The translations under genes and the position numbers were made by a program. Below the pieces are notes generated by a model. It saw nothing but the letters and a program-made list of their open reading frames with translations, was not told the origin of the DNA and did not search any database. A DNA stretch of 64,000 nucleotides from Embleya hyalina (GTDB lineage Bacteria; Actinomycetota; Actinomycetes; Streptomycetales; Streptomycetaceae), in NCBI RefSeq assembly GCF_003967355.1, contig NZ_BIFH01000016.1, positions 1 through 64,000 on the forward strand. Direction: 5' to 3'. Shown here piece after piece: positions 51,191 through 59,759 of this stretch. Numbering within the stretch: position 1 is the stretch's first letter; each line of letters starts with the position of its first letter.

Positions 51191-52108
51191 ATGGCCACGA
51201 GCACCCTCCGCGACCGGGTCGCCCTGGTCGCCGGAGCCACCCGGGGCGCCGGCCGCGGCGTCGCGGTCGAACTCGGCGCGGCGGGCGCGACCGTGTACGT
51301 CACCGGCCGCAGCACTCGCGGGCAACGCTCCGAGTACGACCGCCCGGAGACCATCGAGGACACCGCCGACCTGGTCACCGCCGCCGGCGGCCACGGCATC
51401 GCGGTACCCACCGACCACCTGGAGCCGGCGCGGGTCCGGGCGCTGATCGAGCGCATCGACGCCGAACAGGGCCGCCTCGACGTGCTGGTCAACGACATCT
51501 GGGGCGGCGAGAAGTTGTTCGCCTGGGACACCCCGGTGTGGGAGCACGACCTGGACGACGGGCTGCGGATCCTGCGCCTGGCCGTGGACACGCACGCGAT
51601 CACCAACCATCACGCCCTGCCGTTGCTGCTGCGCACCCCCGGCGGTCTGGTCGTGGAGATGACCGACGGCACCGACGCGTACAACCGCGACAACTACCGG
51701 GTGTCCTTCTTCTACGACCTGGCCAAGTCGTCGGTGTTGCGGATGGCCTTCGCGCTCGGCCGCGAACTCGGCCCGCGCGGCGCCACCGCCGTCGCCCTCA
51801 CCCCGGGGTGGCTGCGCTCGGAGATGATGCTCGACGCGTACAAGGTGACCGAGGCGAACTGGCGCGACGCCCTCCGGGTGCAACCGCACTTCGGCATCTC
51901 GGAGTCCCCGGCGTACGTGGGCCGGGCCGTGGCGGCGCTGGCCGCCGACCCCGACGTGGCCCGCTGGAACGGGCGATCCCTCTCCAGCGGGCAACTCGCC
52001 GGCGTCTACGGCTTCACCGACACGGACGGCAGCCGCCCCGACGCCTGGCGCTACCTGGTCGAGATCCAGGACCGCGGCCTCCCCGCCGACCAGACCGGAT
52101 ACCGCTGA
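51191..52108 (+). CDS. Short-chain dehydrogenase/reductase
   Basis: A 305-residue SDR with an extended C-terminus, DHRS1-like. The cofactor loop is AGATRGAGRGVAVELG, then TGRSTRG after strand 2, where Arg favours NADP(H). The active site is YDLAK (Tyr-x3-Lys), with MTDGTDAY ahead of it providing the Ser-equivalent region with Thr/Asp. Substrate unknown. CGGGAG precedes the ATG. It converges with a lipase gene 18 bp away. Confidence 0.88.
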   Translation: MATSTLRDRVALVAGATRGAGRGVAVELGAAGATVYVTGRSTRGQRSEYDRPETIEDTADLVTAAGGHGIAVPTDHLEPARVRALIERIDAEQGRLDVLVNDIWGGEKLFAWDTPVWEHDLDDGLRILRLAVDTHAITNHHALPLLLRTPGGLVVEMTDGTDAYNRDNYRVSFFYDLAKSSVLRMAFALGRELGPRGATAVALTPGWLRSEMMLDAYKVTEANWRDALRVQPHFGISESPAYVGRAVAALAADPDVARWNGRSLSSGQLAGVYGFTDTDGSRPDAWRYLVEIQDRGLPADQTGYR

Positions 52109-52126
52109 GACCCGAACCGGCCGGGA

Positions 52127-53140
52127 TCAGCCGCCGAGGACGGGCAGGGACAGGGCGCAGGCGCGGGTGGTGCGGGTGGGGTCGAGGGCGTTGAGGACCT
52201 CGTTGAGGGCCACCCGGTCGTAGATGATCGCCAGGTGGTCGGAGAAGTCGAGGCCGCAGTGGTCCTGGACGGTGACGTTGCGCACGTTCGGGCCGGTCAG
52301 GAACGCCAGGGTGTAGGGGACGATCACCTCGTCGTACCGGCTTTCGATCATCGTGTAGCGCACACCGGGGACGGTGTCCGGAAGGGCGTCGAGGGCCCGC
52401 ATGAACGCGGAGCCGCGATCCTGCTGCGTGCACGCCGGGCACAGGCGGTCGAAGGCCGCCCGGCCGCCGGGGAAGGCGTCGAGCAGGTTCAGGATCGCGC
52501 CCAGGTTCGCGCCGTGGCTGCTCGGGGCCAGGCCGACCAGGTCGTGCACCTTGGCCGCGCCGCCCGCGACCTGGAGGTAGTAGCGCGGGAGCGCGCCGCC
52601 GCCCTGCGAGTGGCCGACCAGGTCGACCCGGTCCGCACCGGTGGCGGTGCGGACCCGGTCGACGAAGGTGTCCAGTTGGGCCGCGCTGTCCGCGATGTCG
52701 CCGTAGCCCTGGAACAGGCCTGGCGCGCCGCCGTAGTTCAGCGCGAAGACGCAGTAGCCGTTGTTCTTCAGCAGCGGCGACAGCGCCTGCCAGCTGTCCG
52801 TCATGTTGCCGAGCGTGCCGTGCAGCAGGATCACCGGACGCGGGTGTGCGGCACTCGGTCGACAGCCGAAGTCGTTGGCGCCGGGGGGTGCGGAGCCGGG
52901 TGCCGCGAGTTGCGCCGCGATGCCGGCGGCGAAGCTGTACGGCACGGGCAGCCGGGGTGCGGCGCCGGCCGGGGCGGGCATCATCCAGGTCGCCACCATG
53001 GTCACGGCCGCGCCCAGGACGCCGAGCCGGGTCCGGAGGCGGCGGAGCCTGCGGGCCGGGGGGCGGGTGGAATCGGGCGGGACGGCGGAACCCGGGGCCG
53101 TCCTCGGGGTGGATCTCGACACGCGTTCGGAGCCGTGCAT
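52127..53140 (-). CDS. Secreted triacylglycerol lipase/esterase
   Basis: A 337-residue exported lipase. A long basic n-region with twin Arg (RRLRRLRTRLGVLGAAVTMVATWMMPAPAGA) forms the signal peptide. The mature enzyme has oxyanion loop VILLHGTLGNMTDSW, nucleophile GHSQGGGALPRYYL, an Asp in ESRYDEVIVPY and His in DHCGLDFSDHLAI. This is the streptomycete/Propionibacterium-type (family I.7-like) lipase layout, with Cys pairs consistent with disulfides. Confidence 0.92.
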   Translation of the reverse strand: MHGSERVSRSTPRTAPGSAVPPDSTRPPARRLRRLRTRLGVLGAAVTMVATWMMPAPAGAAPRLPVPYSFAAGIAAQLAAPGSAPPGANDFGCRPSAAHPRPVILLHGTLGNMTDSWQALSPLLKNNGYCVFALNYGGAPGLFQGYGDIADSAAQLDTFVDRVRTATGADRVDLVGHSQGGGALPRYYLQVAGGAAKVHDLVGLAPSSHGANLGAILNLLDAFPGGRAAFDRLCPACTQQDRGSAFMRALDALPDTVPGVRYTMIESRYDEVIVPYTLAFLTGPNVRNVTVQDHCGLDFSDHLAIIYDRVALNEVLNALDPTRTTRACALSLPVLGG

Positions 53141-53328
53141 CCGCGCCTCCAGGTGATCGCGAGTGGCCCGCGGCGATGCGGGGGCGCGAGGCTATCGGCG
53201 GTACGTGTGGGTTACAACGAGACGGCGCGGTTGGCCGCGAATGGGCGGTCGTCCACCGTGTGGCGTAGCTGGGGGCGGGGTGGACCGGGAAAGGGTTTCG
53301 AGGGGCGCCGGCCCCCGGTGATCGACCG

Positions 53329-54525
53329 ATGACCGATCCACTCCGGGTGACCCCTCGCGGTGCCCGCCCGACGCAGGACGGTGCCCAGCCGATGAGCGAA
53401 GCTGCGGTGGTCGAGGCGCAGCAGGGGCGGGCGCTGCGGCAGTTGATCCCGGTGCTTCCGGCGCTGCTCTACATCACCATCGTGGCCGTCGACTTCGGCA
53501 CGCCGGACGAGTTCCGGACCGACGACATGTTGTGCCTGGTACCGATGACCGCGTCCGCGCTGGTCCCGGTGCGCCCGACCGTGGTGTACGCGGTCCTCGC
53601 CACGGCGACGTTCCTCGTCCTGGACCCGTGGCTGGCGTCGGCGGGATACGTACACGACTGGGCCGGCTTCATGGTGGTCGTCCTGGGCGGGGCCATCGCG
53701 GTGGTGACGGTGCTGCTCCGCACCCGTCTCCAGGAGCGGGTCTCGCGCCTGGGCAACGTGGTCGAACACGTGCAGCGCGCGCTGCTGCCGCCGGTGCCGC
53801 CGGTGGTGGGCGGGATCCGGGTCGAGCGCAGCTACCTGGCCGCCGAACGGGACGCGGAGGTCGGCGGCGACGTCTACGACGTGGTGGACACGCCGTATGG
53901 GACGCGCGCGTTCATCGCCGACGTGCAGGGCAAGGGGCTGACCGCGGTCGGCGCGAGCGCGGCGCTGGTCGGCACGTTCGACGAGGCCGCCCACGCCGAG
54001 TCCGACCTGTGGCGGGTCGGGCGGCGCATGGACGCGGGGTTGGAGCGCTTCGGCCGCAACCAGGTGCTGCTCGGCGAGCCGGACTCGGACTGGTTCGCCA
54101 CCGCGTTGCTGATCGGGTTCGACGGGGACGGCCGGGTCGAGCTGACCAACCACGGGCACGAGGCGCCGGCGGTGATCGGCCCGTCCGGGGTGCGCTGGTT
54201 GCAGGTGCCGCCGGAGTTGCCGCTGGGTCTGGCCGGACTGGTGCCGGCGGAGGACCGGGCGCCGACGTACCGGTTCCGGATGGCCCCGGACGAGTTGCTG
54301 CTGCTGTACACCGACGGCACCACCGAGGCGCGGGACGCCGCCGGCCGGTTCTTCCCGCTGCGCGACTGGGTCGCCCGGCACGCGGACCCGAACCGGTCCG
54401 CGGCCGAGTTGTTGGCCGATCTCCAGCAGGCGCTGCTCGCCCACGTGGGCGGGCGGCTCACCGACGACGCGGCACTGATGGTGCTGCGCCCGGTGACGCC
54501 GGAGCCGGTCGGCTCGGCGGGATGA
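53329..54525 (+). CDS. Membrane-anchored SpoIIE-type PP2C phosphatase (second copy)
   Basis: A 398-residue protein with the architecture of the 15.6 kb gene. N-terminal hydrophobic segments (LIPVLPALLYITIVAVDFG, TVVYAVLATATFLVLDPWL, FMVVVLGGAIAVVTVLL) precede a coiled linker and the phosphatase domain with ERDAEVGGDVYDVVDTPYG, FIADVQGKGLTAVG, LLLYTDGTTEARDAAG and LTDDAALMVL. Both carry the metal-binding Asp set. ATG at 53329 or 53392. It presumably acts on an anti-sigma antagonist; none is encoded next to it. Confidence 0.87.
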   Translation: MTDPLRVTPRGARPTQDGAQPMSEAAVVEAQQGRALRQLIPVLPALLYITIVAVDFGTPDEFRTDDMLCLVPMTASALVPVRPTVVYAVLATATFLVLDPWLASAGYVHDWAGFMVVVLGGAIAVVTVLLRTRLQERVSRLGNVVEHVQRALLPPVPPVVGGIRVERSYLAAERDAEVGGDVYDVVDTPYGTRAFIADVQGKGLTAVGASAALVGTFDEAAHAESDLWRVGRRMDAGLERFGRNQVLLGEPDSDWFATALLIGFDGDGRVELTNHGHEAPAVIGPSGVRWLQVPPELPLGLAGLVPAEDRAPTYRFRMAPDELLLLYTDGTTEARDAAGRFFPLRDWVARHADPNRSAAELLADLQQALLAHVGGRLTDDAALMVLRPVTPEPVGSAG

Positions 54526-54685
54526 CGTCACACCGGCGTCCGCGGCGCGGGCTCTCCCCGAATCCGCTACCGCCACGGGGGATGCGGCCGTTACCGTCGA
54601 CTCGACGCCAGGGAACGCGCCACGCGGCCGGCGAGGATCGGGGCGTCCGCCGCGCGGGCTCGGAGGATGCGACGGGGGCGGGGCC

Positions 54686-55948
54686 GTGCGAAATCGTATG
54701 CGTGGGTGGACGCGCGTCCTGGTGGCGCTCGCGCTGCTCGGCGCGGGCATCACGGAGAGCACGCGGGCGCCGGACGGTCGGCCCGTGATCGAGGTGGACG
54801 CGCCGACCGCGCTCCTGGATCGGGCGGTGCACATCCGGATCGGCGGGCTGCCGGCCGGGGAGAAGGTCGGCGTCGATCTCGGGGCGGTGGACGCCGAGGG
54901 TGAACCGTGGCACGGCCACGCCACGTTCCGTGCGAACCCCCGCGGCGTCGTCGACCTGGACACCGCGACCCCCCTGTCCGGCACCTACCGAAAGCCGGAC
55001 GGCATGGGGTTGTTCTGGTCGATGAACCCGAGGTCGGGCGATCCCGAGCAGATGTACTTCATCCCACCGGACTCGGGGGAGCACGTCTTCGACCTCACCC
55101 TCACGGCCGCGGTCCGCGGTCGTCCCCCCGTCTCCCGAACGCTCACCAGGCAGTGGACGGCACCGGGTGTCGTTGCCCGGGTTCTCGCCCCCGCCACGGA
55201 CGGGGTGAGCGGGATGCTCTTCCTGCCCGCCCCCGGGACCCCTCGGCACCCGGCCGTGCTCGCCTTCGGCGGTTCGGAGGGCGGACGCGGCCCGATCACC
55301 GACGCCGTACTGCTCGCCGGACACGGCTACCCGGCCCTGGCTCTCGGCTACTTCGGACTCCCCGGCCTCCCCGACGAGTTGGCGAACATCCCGCTGGAGT
55401 ACTTCGCCGGCGCCGCCCGCATCCTGGCCGCCCAACCGGGAGTCGATCCCGAACACATCCTCGCCCAGGGCTACTCGCGCGGCACCGAGGCCGCCCTGCT
55501 CCTCGCCCGGCACTACCCCGACCTCGTGCACGGCGCGATCGTGTACGCCCCGTCGGCGACGGTCCACGCCGGATTCCCGCGTGGGCGGACCGCCTGGACC
55601 AAGGACGGCGAACCCATCGCCGAGGGTCGCATCCCCCTCGACCGTGTCGACGGCCCGGTCCTGGCCATCGCCGGCACCGACGACCGACTGTGGCCGTCGG
55701 CGGATTCGGCCCGGGAGATCGTCGCCGAACTCGACGCCCTCGGCAACCCCTACCCGCACCGGGCCCTGATCTTCCCCGACGCCGGGCACGGCGTCGGCAC
55801 GCATCCCTACTTCGCCGCCGGCACCACGCTCAACCACCCGGTGACCCGGGAACTGCTCGACATGGGCGGCACCCGGGCGGCCGACGCCGCCGCGCAGGCA
55901 CAGGGGTGGCCCCAGGTCCTCGCCCTGCTGGCGTCCCTCACCCGGTGA
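54686..55948 (+). CDS. BAAT/acyl-CoA thioester hydrolase family protein
   Basis: A 420-residue protein. An N-terminal hydrophobic stretch (VLVALALLGAGI) may be a signal or anchor. The N-terminal beta-sandwich (residues about 33-160; PVIEVDAPTALLDRAVHIRIGGLPAGEKV) is the acyl-CoA thioesterase N-terminal domain. The alpha/beta hydrolase domain has LAFGGSEGGRG, nucleophile motif GYSRGTEAALLLA and His in DAGHGVGTHPYF. BAAT proteins use Cys or Ser; here Ser. Probably an export-associated acyl-transfer or thioesterase enzyme. GTG start; alternative ATG four codons in. Confidence 0.83.
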   Translation: MRNRMRGWTRVLVALALLGAGITESTRAPDGRPVIEVDAPTALLDRAVHIRIGGLPAGEKVGVDLGAVDAEGEPWHGHATFRANPRGVVDLDTATPLSGTYRKPDGMGLFWSMNPRSGDPEQMYFIPPDSGEHVFDLTLTAAVRGRPPVSRTLTRQWTAPGVVARVLAPATDGVSGMLFLPAPGTPRHPAVLAFGGSEGGRGPITDAVLLAGHGYPALALGYFGLPGLPDELANIPLEYFAGAARILAAQPGVDPEHILAQGYSRGTEAALLLARHYPDLVHGAIVYAPSATVHAGFPRGRTAWTKDGEPIAEGRIPLDRVDGPVLAIAGTDDRLWPSADSAREIVAELDALGNPYPHRALIFPDAGHGVGTHPYFAAGTTLNHPVTRELLDMGGTRAADAAAQAQGWPQVLALLASLTR

Positions 55949-55976
55949 GCGGAACGACCCGGGAACGGCCGACGGG

Positions 55977-56993
55977 TCAGCGGATGCGCAGCACCAACTT
56001 GCCCGTGTTCGCCCCGGTGAACAGGCGCAGCAGTGTTTCCGGGAAGGACGTGACGTCGCCCTCGACCACGTCCTCGCGGGCGCGGAGCCGGCCGTCCGCG
56101 AGCCAACCGGCCAGCTCCGCCGTCGCCTCCGGGTAGCGGTCGGCGTAGTCGAAGACCACCATGCCGGTCATCGACGCCCGGTTGACCAGCAGGGAGAGGT
56201 AGTTGCTCGGGCCCGGGCCGGGTTCGGTGTTGTTGTACTGGGAGATCGCGCCGCACACGATCACCCGCGCGCCCCGGGCCAGCCGGGTCAGCGCGACGTC
56301 CAGGATCGTGCCGCCGACGTTGTCGAAGAACACGTCCACGCCGTCGGGGCAGTGCTTGCGCAGCGCGGCGGGCACGTCGTCGTTCTTGTAGTCGACGGCC
56401 GCGTCGAAGCCGAACTCCTCGGTCAGGGTGCGGCACTTGTCCGGCCCGCCGGCGATGCCCACCGCCCGACAGCCCGTCAACCTCGCGAGCTGACCGACCA
56501 CGCTGCCCACCGCGCCGGCCGCGCCGGACACCAGTACGGTCTGCCCCGGCTGGGGGCGGCCGATGTCGAACAGGCCGAAGTACGCGGTCAGTCCGGTGGC
56601 GCCGAGCACGCCCAGGTGGGTCTCGGGCGGGGCGATGCCCAGGTCCACCCGGCGCACCCCCGCACCGTCGGATTCCGCGTACTCCTGCACGCCGAACGGG
56701 CCGAACACGTGGTCCCCGACCGCGAAGTCCGGGTGTCGTGAGGCGAGCACGCGGCCGATCGCGCCGGCGCGCATCACCTCGCCGATCCGCACCGGCGGGA
56801 TGTACGAGCGCACGTCGTTCATCCAGCCGCGCATCGCCGGGTCGAGCGAGATGTGCGAGACCTCGACCAGGAGGTGCCCGTCGGCCGGTTCGGGCACCGG
56901 TTCGACGGTCGACTCCCAGTCGGTGGGCACGGGCAGGCCGGACGGGCGGGCGGCCAGCCGGATCTGACGGTTGCCGGCGGCGGGCGTGGTCAT
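55977..56993 (-). CDS. NADP-dependent oxidoreductase, MDR family (curcumin/alkenal reductase-like)
   Basis: A 338-residue zinc-free medium-chain reductase. The N-terminal LAARPSGLPVPTDWE is typical of the YncB/leukotriene B4 dehydrogenase group. The Rossmann site is VSGAAGAVGSVVGQLARLTGCRAVGIAGGPDKC, followed by YKNDDV and VFFDNVGGTILD. Such enzymes reduce alpha,beta-unsaturated carbonyls with NADPH. It is on the same strand as MaoC and FabG genes and likely the last gene of that unit. Confidence 0.92.
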   Translation of the reverse strand: MTTPAAGNRQIRLAARPSGLPVPTDWESTVEPVPEPADGHLLVEVSHISLDPAMRGWMNDVRSYIPPVRIGEVMRAGAIGRVLASRHPDFAVGDHVFGPFGVQEYAESDGAGVRRVDLGIAPPETHLGVLGATGLTAYFGLFDIGRPQPGQTVLVSGAAGAVGSVVGQLARLTGCRAVGIAGGPDKCRTLTEEFGFDAAVDYKNDDVPAALRKHCPDGVDVFFDNVGGTILDVALTRLARGARVIVCGAISQYNNTEPGPGPSNYLSLLVNRASMTGMVVFDYADRYPEATAELAGWLADGRLRAREDVVEGDVTSFPETLLRLFTGANTGKLVLRIR

Positions 56994-57053
56994 GGGGACG
57001 CAACTCCTCGGTCGTGGACGTGCCGGTCGGTCGGGCGGTCGGATGCCGGACGG

Positions 57054-57506
57054 TCAGGGGACGACCAGGGAGAGCGTGTCCGCGACGCACGCCGGCTTCG
57101 CGACGCCCTCGATCTCGATGGTGTGCCGCACCGTCAGCCGCACGCCCTGCGCGGTCCGGGTCGTGTCCACCAGGACGGCGTGGTCGCGGATCCGCGCGCC
57201 GACCGGCACCGGGGCGGGGAAACGCACCTTGTCCGAGCCGTAGTTGACGCCCATCCGCACCCCGCGCACGGTGAACAGGTCGGCGGCCAGGACGGGGATC
57301 AGCGACAGGGTGAGATAGCCGTGCGCGATGGTGGTGCCGAACGGGCCGGCCTTGGCCCGTTCCGGGTCGACGTGGATCCACTGGTGGTCGCCGGTCGCGT
57401 CGGCGAAGGTGTCGATGCGTTCCTGGTCGACGGTCAACCAGTCGCTGGTGCCCAGCGGTTCGCCCTTGGCCGCGAACACCTCGTCGACGTTCTCGAACAC
57501 GCGCAT
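57054..57506 (-). CDS. MaoC-like enoyl-CoA hydratase/dehydratase
   Basis: A 150-residue single hot-dog domain. The hydratase-2 motif DATGDHQWIHVDPERAKAGPFGTTIAHGYLTLSLI contains the catalytic Asp/His pair. It likely hydrates or dehydrates acyl-CoA intermediates made or used by the adjacent FabG-type reductase. GAAGGAGCAGCAACC precedes the ATG, which was chosen on that basis. Confidence 0.92.
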   Translation of the reverse strand: MRVFENVDEVFAAKGEPLGTSDWLTVDQERIDTFADATGDHQWIHVDPERAKAGPFGTTIAHGYLTLSLIPVLAADLFTVRGVRMGVNYGSDKVRFPAPVPVGARIRDHAVLVDTTRTAQGVRLTVRHTIEIEGVAKPACVADTLSLVVP

Positions 57507-57576
57507 GGTTGCTGCTCCTTCGGGATGGACCCGGGCCGGGGGTGGCCGGCCCGGGCGCCTTGGGGTTCGACCACGC

Positions 57577-58362
57577 TCAGCAGAGCGGGCCACCGGCGAC
57601 GTAGATCACCTGGCCCGAGACGAAGCCCGCGTCCTCGCCGGTCAGGAACGCGATGGTGTTGGCGATGTCCTCGGGGCGGCCGACCCGGCGGACCGGGATC
57701 TGCTCGGCCGCGGCCTCCTGGAACGCCTCGAACTCCATGCCGACGCGGGCCGCGGTGGCCGCGGTCATGTCGGTGACGATGAAGCCCGGCGCCACCGCGT
57801 TGGCGGTCACCCCGAACTTGCCCAGCTCGAACGCGAGGGTCTTGGTGAAGCCCTGGAGTCCGGCCTTGGCCGCCGAGTAGTTGGCCTGCCCCCGGTTGCC
57901 CAGCGCGGACGAGCTGGAGAGGTTGACGATCCGGCCCCAGCCGGCGGCGGTCATGTGCGCCTGGACCGCGCGGCTCATCAGGAACGCGCCGCGCAGGTGT
58001 ACGTCGATGACCGTGTCCCAGTCGCCGTCGGACATCTTGAACAGCAGGTTGTCCCGGATCACGCCGGCGTTGTTGACCAGCACGGTCGGCGCGCCGAGGG
58101 TGTCGGCCACGCGCGCGACGGCGGCCTCCACCTGGTCGCCGACGGTGACGTCGGCGCCGACCGCGAGCGCGGTGCCGCCGGCCGCGACGATCGCGGCGAC
58201 CGTGTCGGCACAGGCGGCCTCGTCCAGGTCGAGCACGGCCACGGCCCTGCCCTCGGCGGCGAGCCGGCGGGCGGTGGCCGCGCCGATGCCGCGCGCGGCG
58301 CCGGTGACGATGGCCACGCGCGGGGTGGTCGAGGTCGCGGTCGCGGGGGTGTTCTCGGTCAT
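57577..58362 (-). CDS. fabG: 3-oxoacyl-ACP/CoA reductase, FabG-type SDR
   Basis: A 261-residue SDR. Features are TGAARGIG (cofactor), NNAGVIRDNLLFKM, catalytic Ser-Tyr-Lys in LSSSSALGNRGQANYSAAKAG, and PGFIVTDMT. NNAGVIRDNLLFKM is typical of acetoacetyl-CoA/3-oxoacyl reductases. With the MaoC and MDR genes downstream it could form a short acyl-chain redox pathway. It is the first gene after a perfect palindromic operator-like sequence. Confidence 0.91.
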   Translation of the reverse strand: MTENTPATATSTTPRVAIVTGAARGIGAATARRLAAEGRAVAVLDLDEAACADTVAAIVAAGGTALAVGADVTVGDQVEAAVARVADTLGAPTVLVNNAGVIRDNLLFKMSDGDWDTVIDVHLRGAFLMSRAVQAHMTAAGWGRIVNLSSSSALGNRGQANYSAAKAGLQGFTKTLAFELGKFGVTANAVAPGFIVTDMTAATAARVGMEFEAFQEAAAEQIPVRRVGRPEDIANTIAFLTGEDAGFVSGQVIYVAGGPLC

Positions 58363-58526
58363 GGGTGCGGGGTCCTCCGGGTCGTCGCCGGCACGGGACG
58401 GCCGACGGATACGGCGCTTCCGACCGCCCCGGGAGCGACCCGCGCCCGTCCGGCCGAAGGCGCCGACCGATCGATGTTCACGGGTCTCGGAGCGTGGGGT
58501 AGCGGGATTCTGCTGTGCGGTAACGG

Positions 58527-58542
58527 TACCGACCGGTCGGTA
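58527..58542. promoter_or_regulatory. Perfect 16-bp palindrome, probable TetR-type operator
   Basis: TACCGACCGGTCGGTA is fully palindromic and lies 165 bp upstream of the fabG start, between fabG and the WD40-like gene stop. CCGACCGGTCGG dyads are typical TetR-family operators of fatty-acid degradation genes. No TetR gene is adjacent, so its regulator is encoded elsewhere. Confidence 0.65.
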
Positions 58543-58618
58543 TCAAGGCTAGAGCGCACCACGAACTCGTTCGGGTCGACCGGGCGCCGAGTGTGTGCGG
58601 CCCGGGGCCGGGCGGACG

Positions 58619-59650
58619 TCAACCGTGTCGCAGTACCGCGAGTTCCCGGCCGAATGCGACGACCACGCGGCCGCCCGGGGCCACGGCCACGGCGTCGACC
58701 GGGAGCGGGAACAGCAGGCGCGGGCCGATGGGGCCGTGGGTGGTCAGATCCCACACCCGTACCGTGCCGCACTCCTCGGTCGAGGTGGTCTCGCCCGTGG
58801 CGCCGCCGGCGACCACGATCGGGCGGCCGGCGAGCAGGCCGGTCGCGACGGCGGACACGTCGGCGGCGAGCGGTGCGCCGATCGGCTCGCGCGTGGCCAG
58901 GTCCCAGACCCGCGCCGCCCGTCGGCTGCCGGTGACCGCGACCGGGCGACCGTGTACGACGGCGGTGGCCACGTCCGTCACCGCGCCGGCGTGTCCGGTC
59001 AGCGGTGCGCCGAGCTCGGCGCCGGTGGCCAGGTCGATCACCCGTACCGCGACGTCCGCTTCGCCGTCCCGGCCGGCCTCGGGGCCCACGATCGCCACCG
59101 GACGCCCGTCCAGTTCGGCCGTCGCCACCGCCCACACCGATCCGGTCAGCGGTTCGCCGACCGGCAGGCCCGTGGCCGGATCCCACACCCGTACGCCGGC
59201 CGAGTCCCCGGTGACCGCCACCGGGCGCCCGGCCACGGTGGCCCGCGCGGCGCCCACCCACGCGGTCCGGCCGACCAGGGGCCGGCACAACTGGCGGCCG
59301 CGGTCCAGGTCGAACACCCGTACCGTGGCGCCCCACCCGGCCGTCCCGGCGACCACCACCGGCCGGCCGCCGACCAGCGCGGTCGTCACCGCGGCCACCC
59401 GTGCGTCGTGCCCGACCAGGGGTTCGCCGACGGACCGTTCGGGAAGCAGGTCGCGGATCCACACCCCCTCGGGCCCGCGGCCGGTCGTCCGCGCCGGCGG
59501 GTCGGTCGCCGTCCAGGGGCCCGTCACCCAGTCCGGCCGCCAACGCGCAGGCGGTTCGCGGTCGACCGGGTCGGCGGGAGGGGAGGTCGCCGACGTGTCG
59601 TCGTCGATCGTCGCGAGCCAAGAAATATCGCCCTGCGCAACGTTGGACAT
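58619..59650 (-). CDS. WD40-repeat-like protein
   Basis: A 343-residue protein with about six to seven degenerate WD40 blades, each containing (A/V)RVWDLATGxPIGxPLTG-like elements (GVRVWDPATGLPVGEPLTG, ARVWDLATREPIGAPL, VRVWDLTTHGPIGP). Intervening strands read AVATAELDGRPVAIVG and VATAVVHGRPVAVTG. No signal peptide or kinase domain is visible; streptomycete relatives are uncharacterised scaffolds. The ATG at 59650 (MSNVAQGDISW) was selected; its ribosome site is weak. Confidence 0.82.
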   Translation of the reverse strand: MSNVAQGDISWLATIDDDTSATSPPADPVDREPPARWRPDWVTGPWTATDPPARTTGRGPEGVWIRDLLPERSVGEPLVGHDARVAAVTTALVGGRPVVVAGTAGWGATVRVFDLDRGRQLCRPLVGRTAWVGAARATVAGRPVAVTGDSAGVRVWDPATGLPVGEPLTGSVWAVATAELDGRPVAIVGPEAGRDGEADVAVRVIDLATGAELGAPLTGHAGAVTDVATAVVHGRPVAVTGSRRAARVWDLATREPIGAPLAADVSAVATGLLAGRPIVVAGGATGETTSTEECGTVRVWDLTTHGPIGPRLLFPLPVDAVAVAPGGRVVVAFGRELAVLRHG

Positions 59651-59759
59651 ATCACCATTGTGCCCGTCGGCGCCCACCACGCGCACGGTCTCCGGCCCGA
59701 TGCGCCGGCCGAAAACCGGCACCGCCGGCGGGGTGTGACGGCGACCGGGACGCCGGCGC

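Noticed and set aside
55977-58362. Fragment of a polyketide or other natural-product cluster
   Set aside because: The FabG, MaoC and MDR genes are stand-alone enzymes; no ketosynthase, carrier protein or NRPS domain occurs anywhere in the window.
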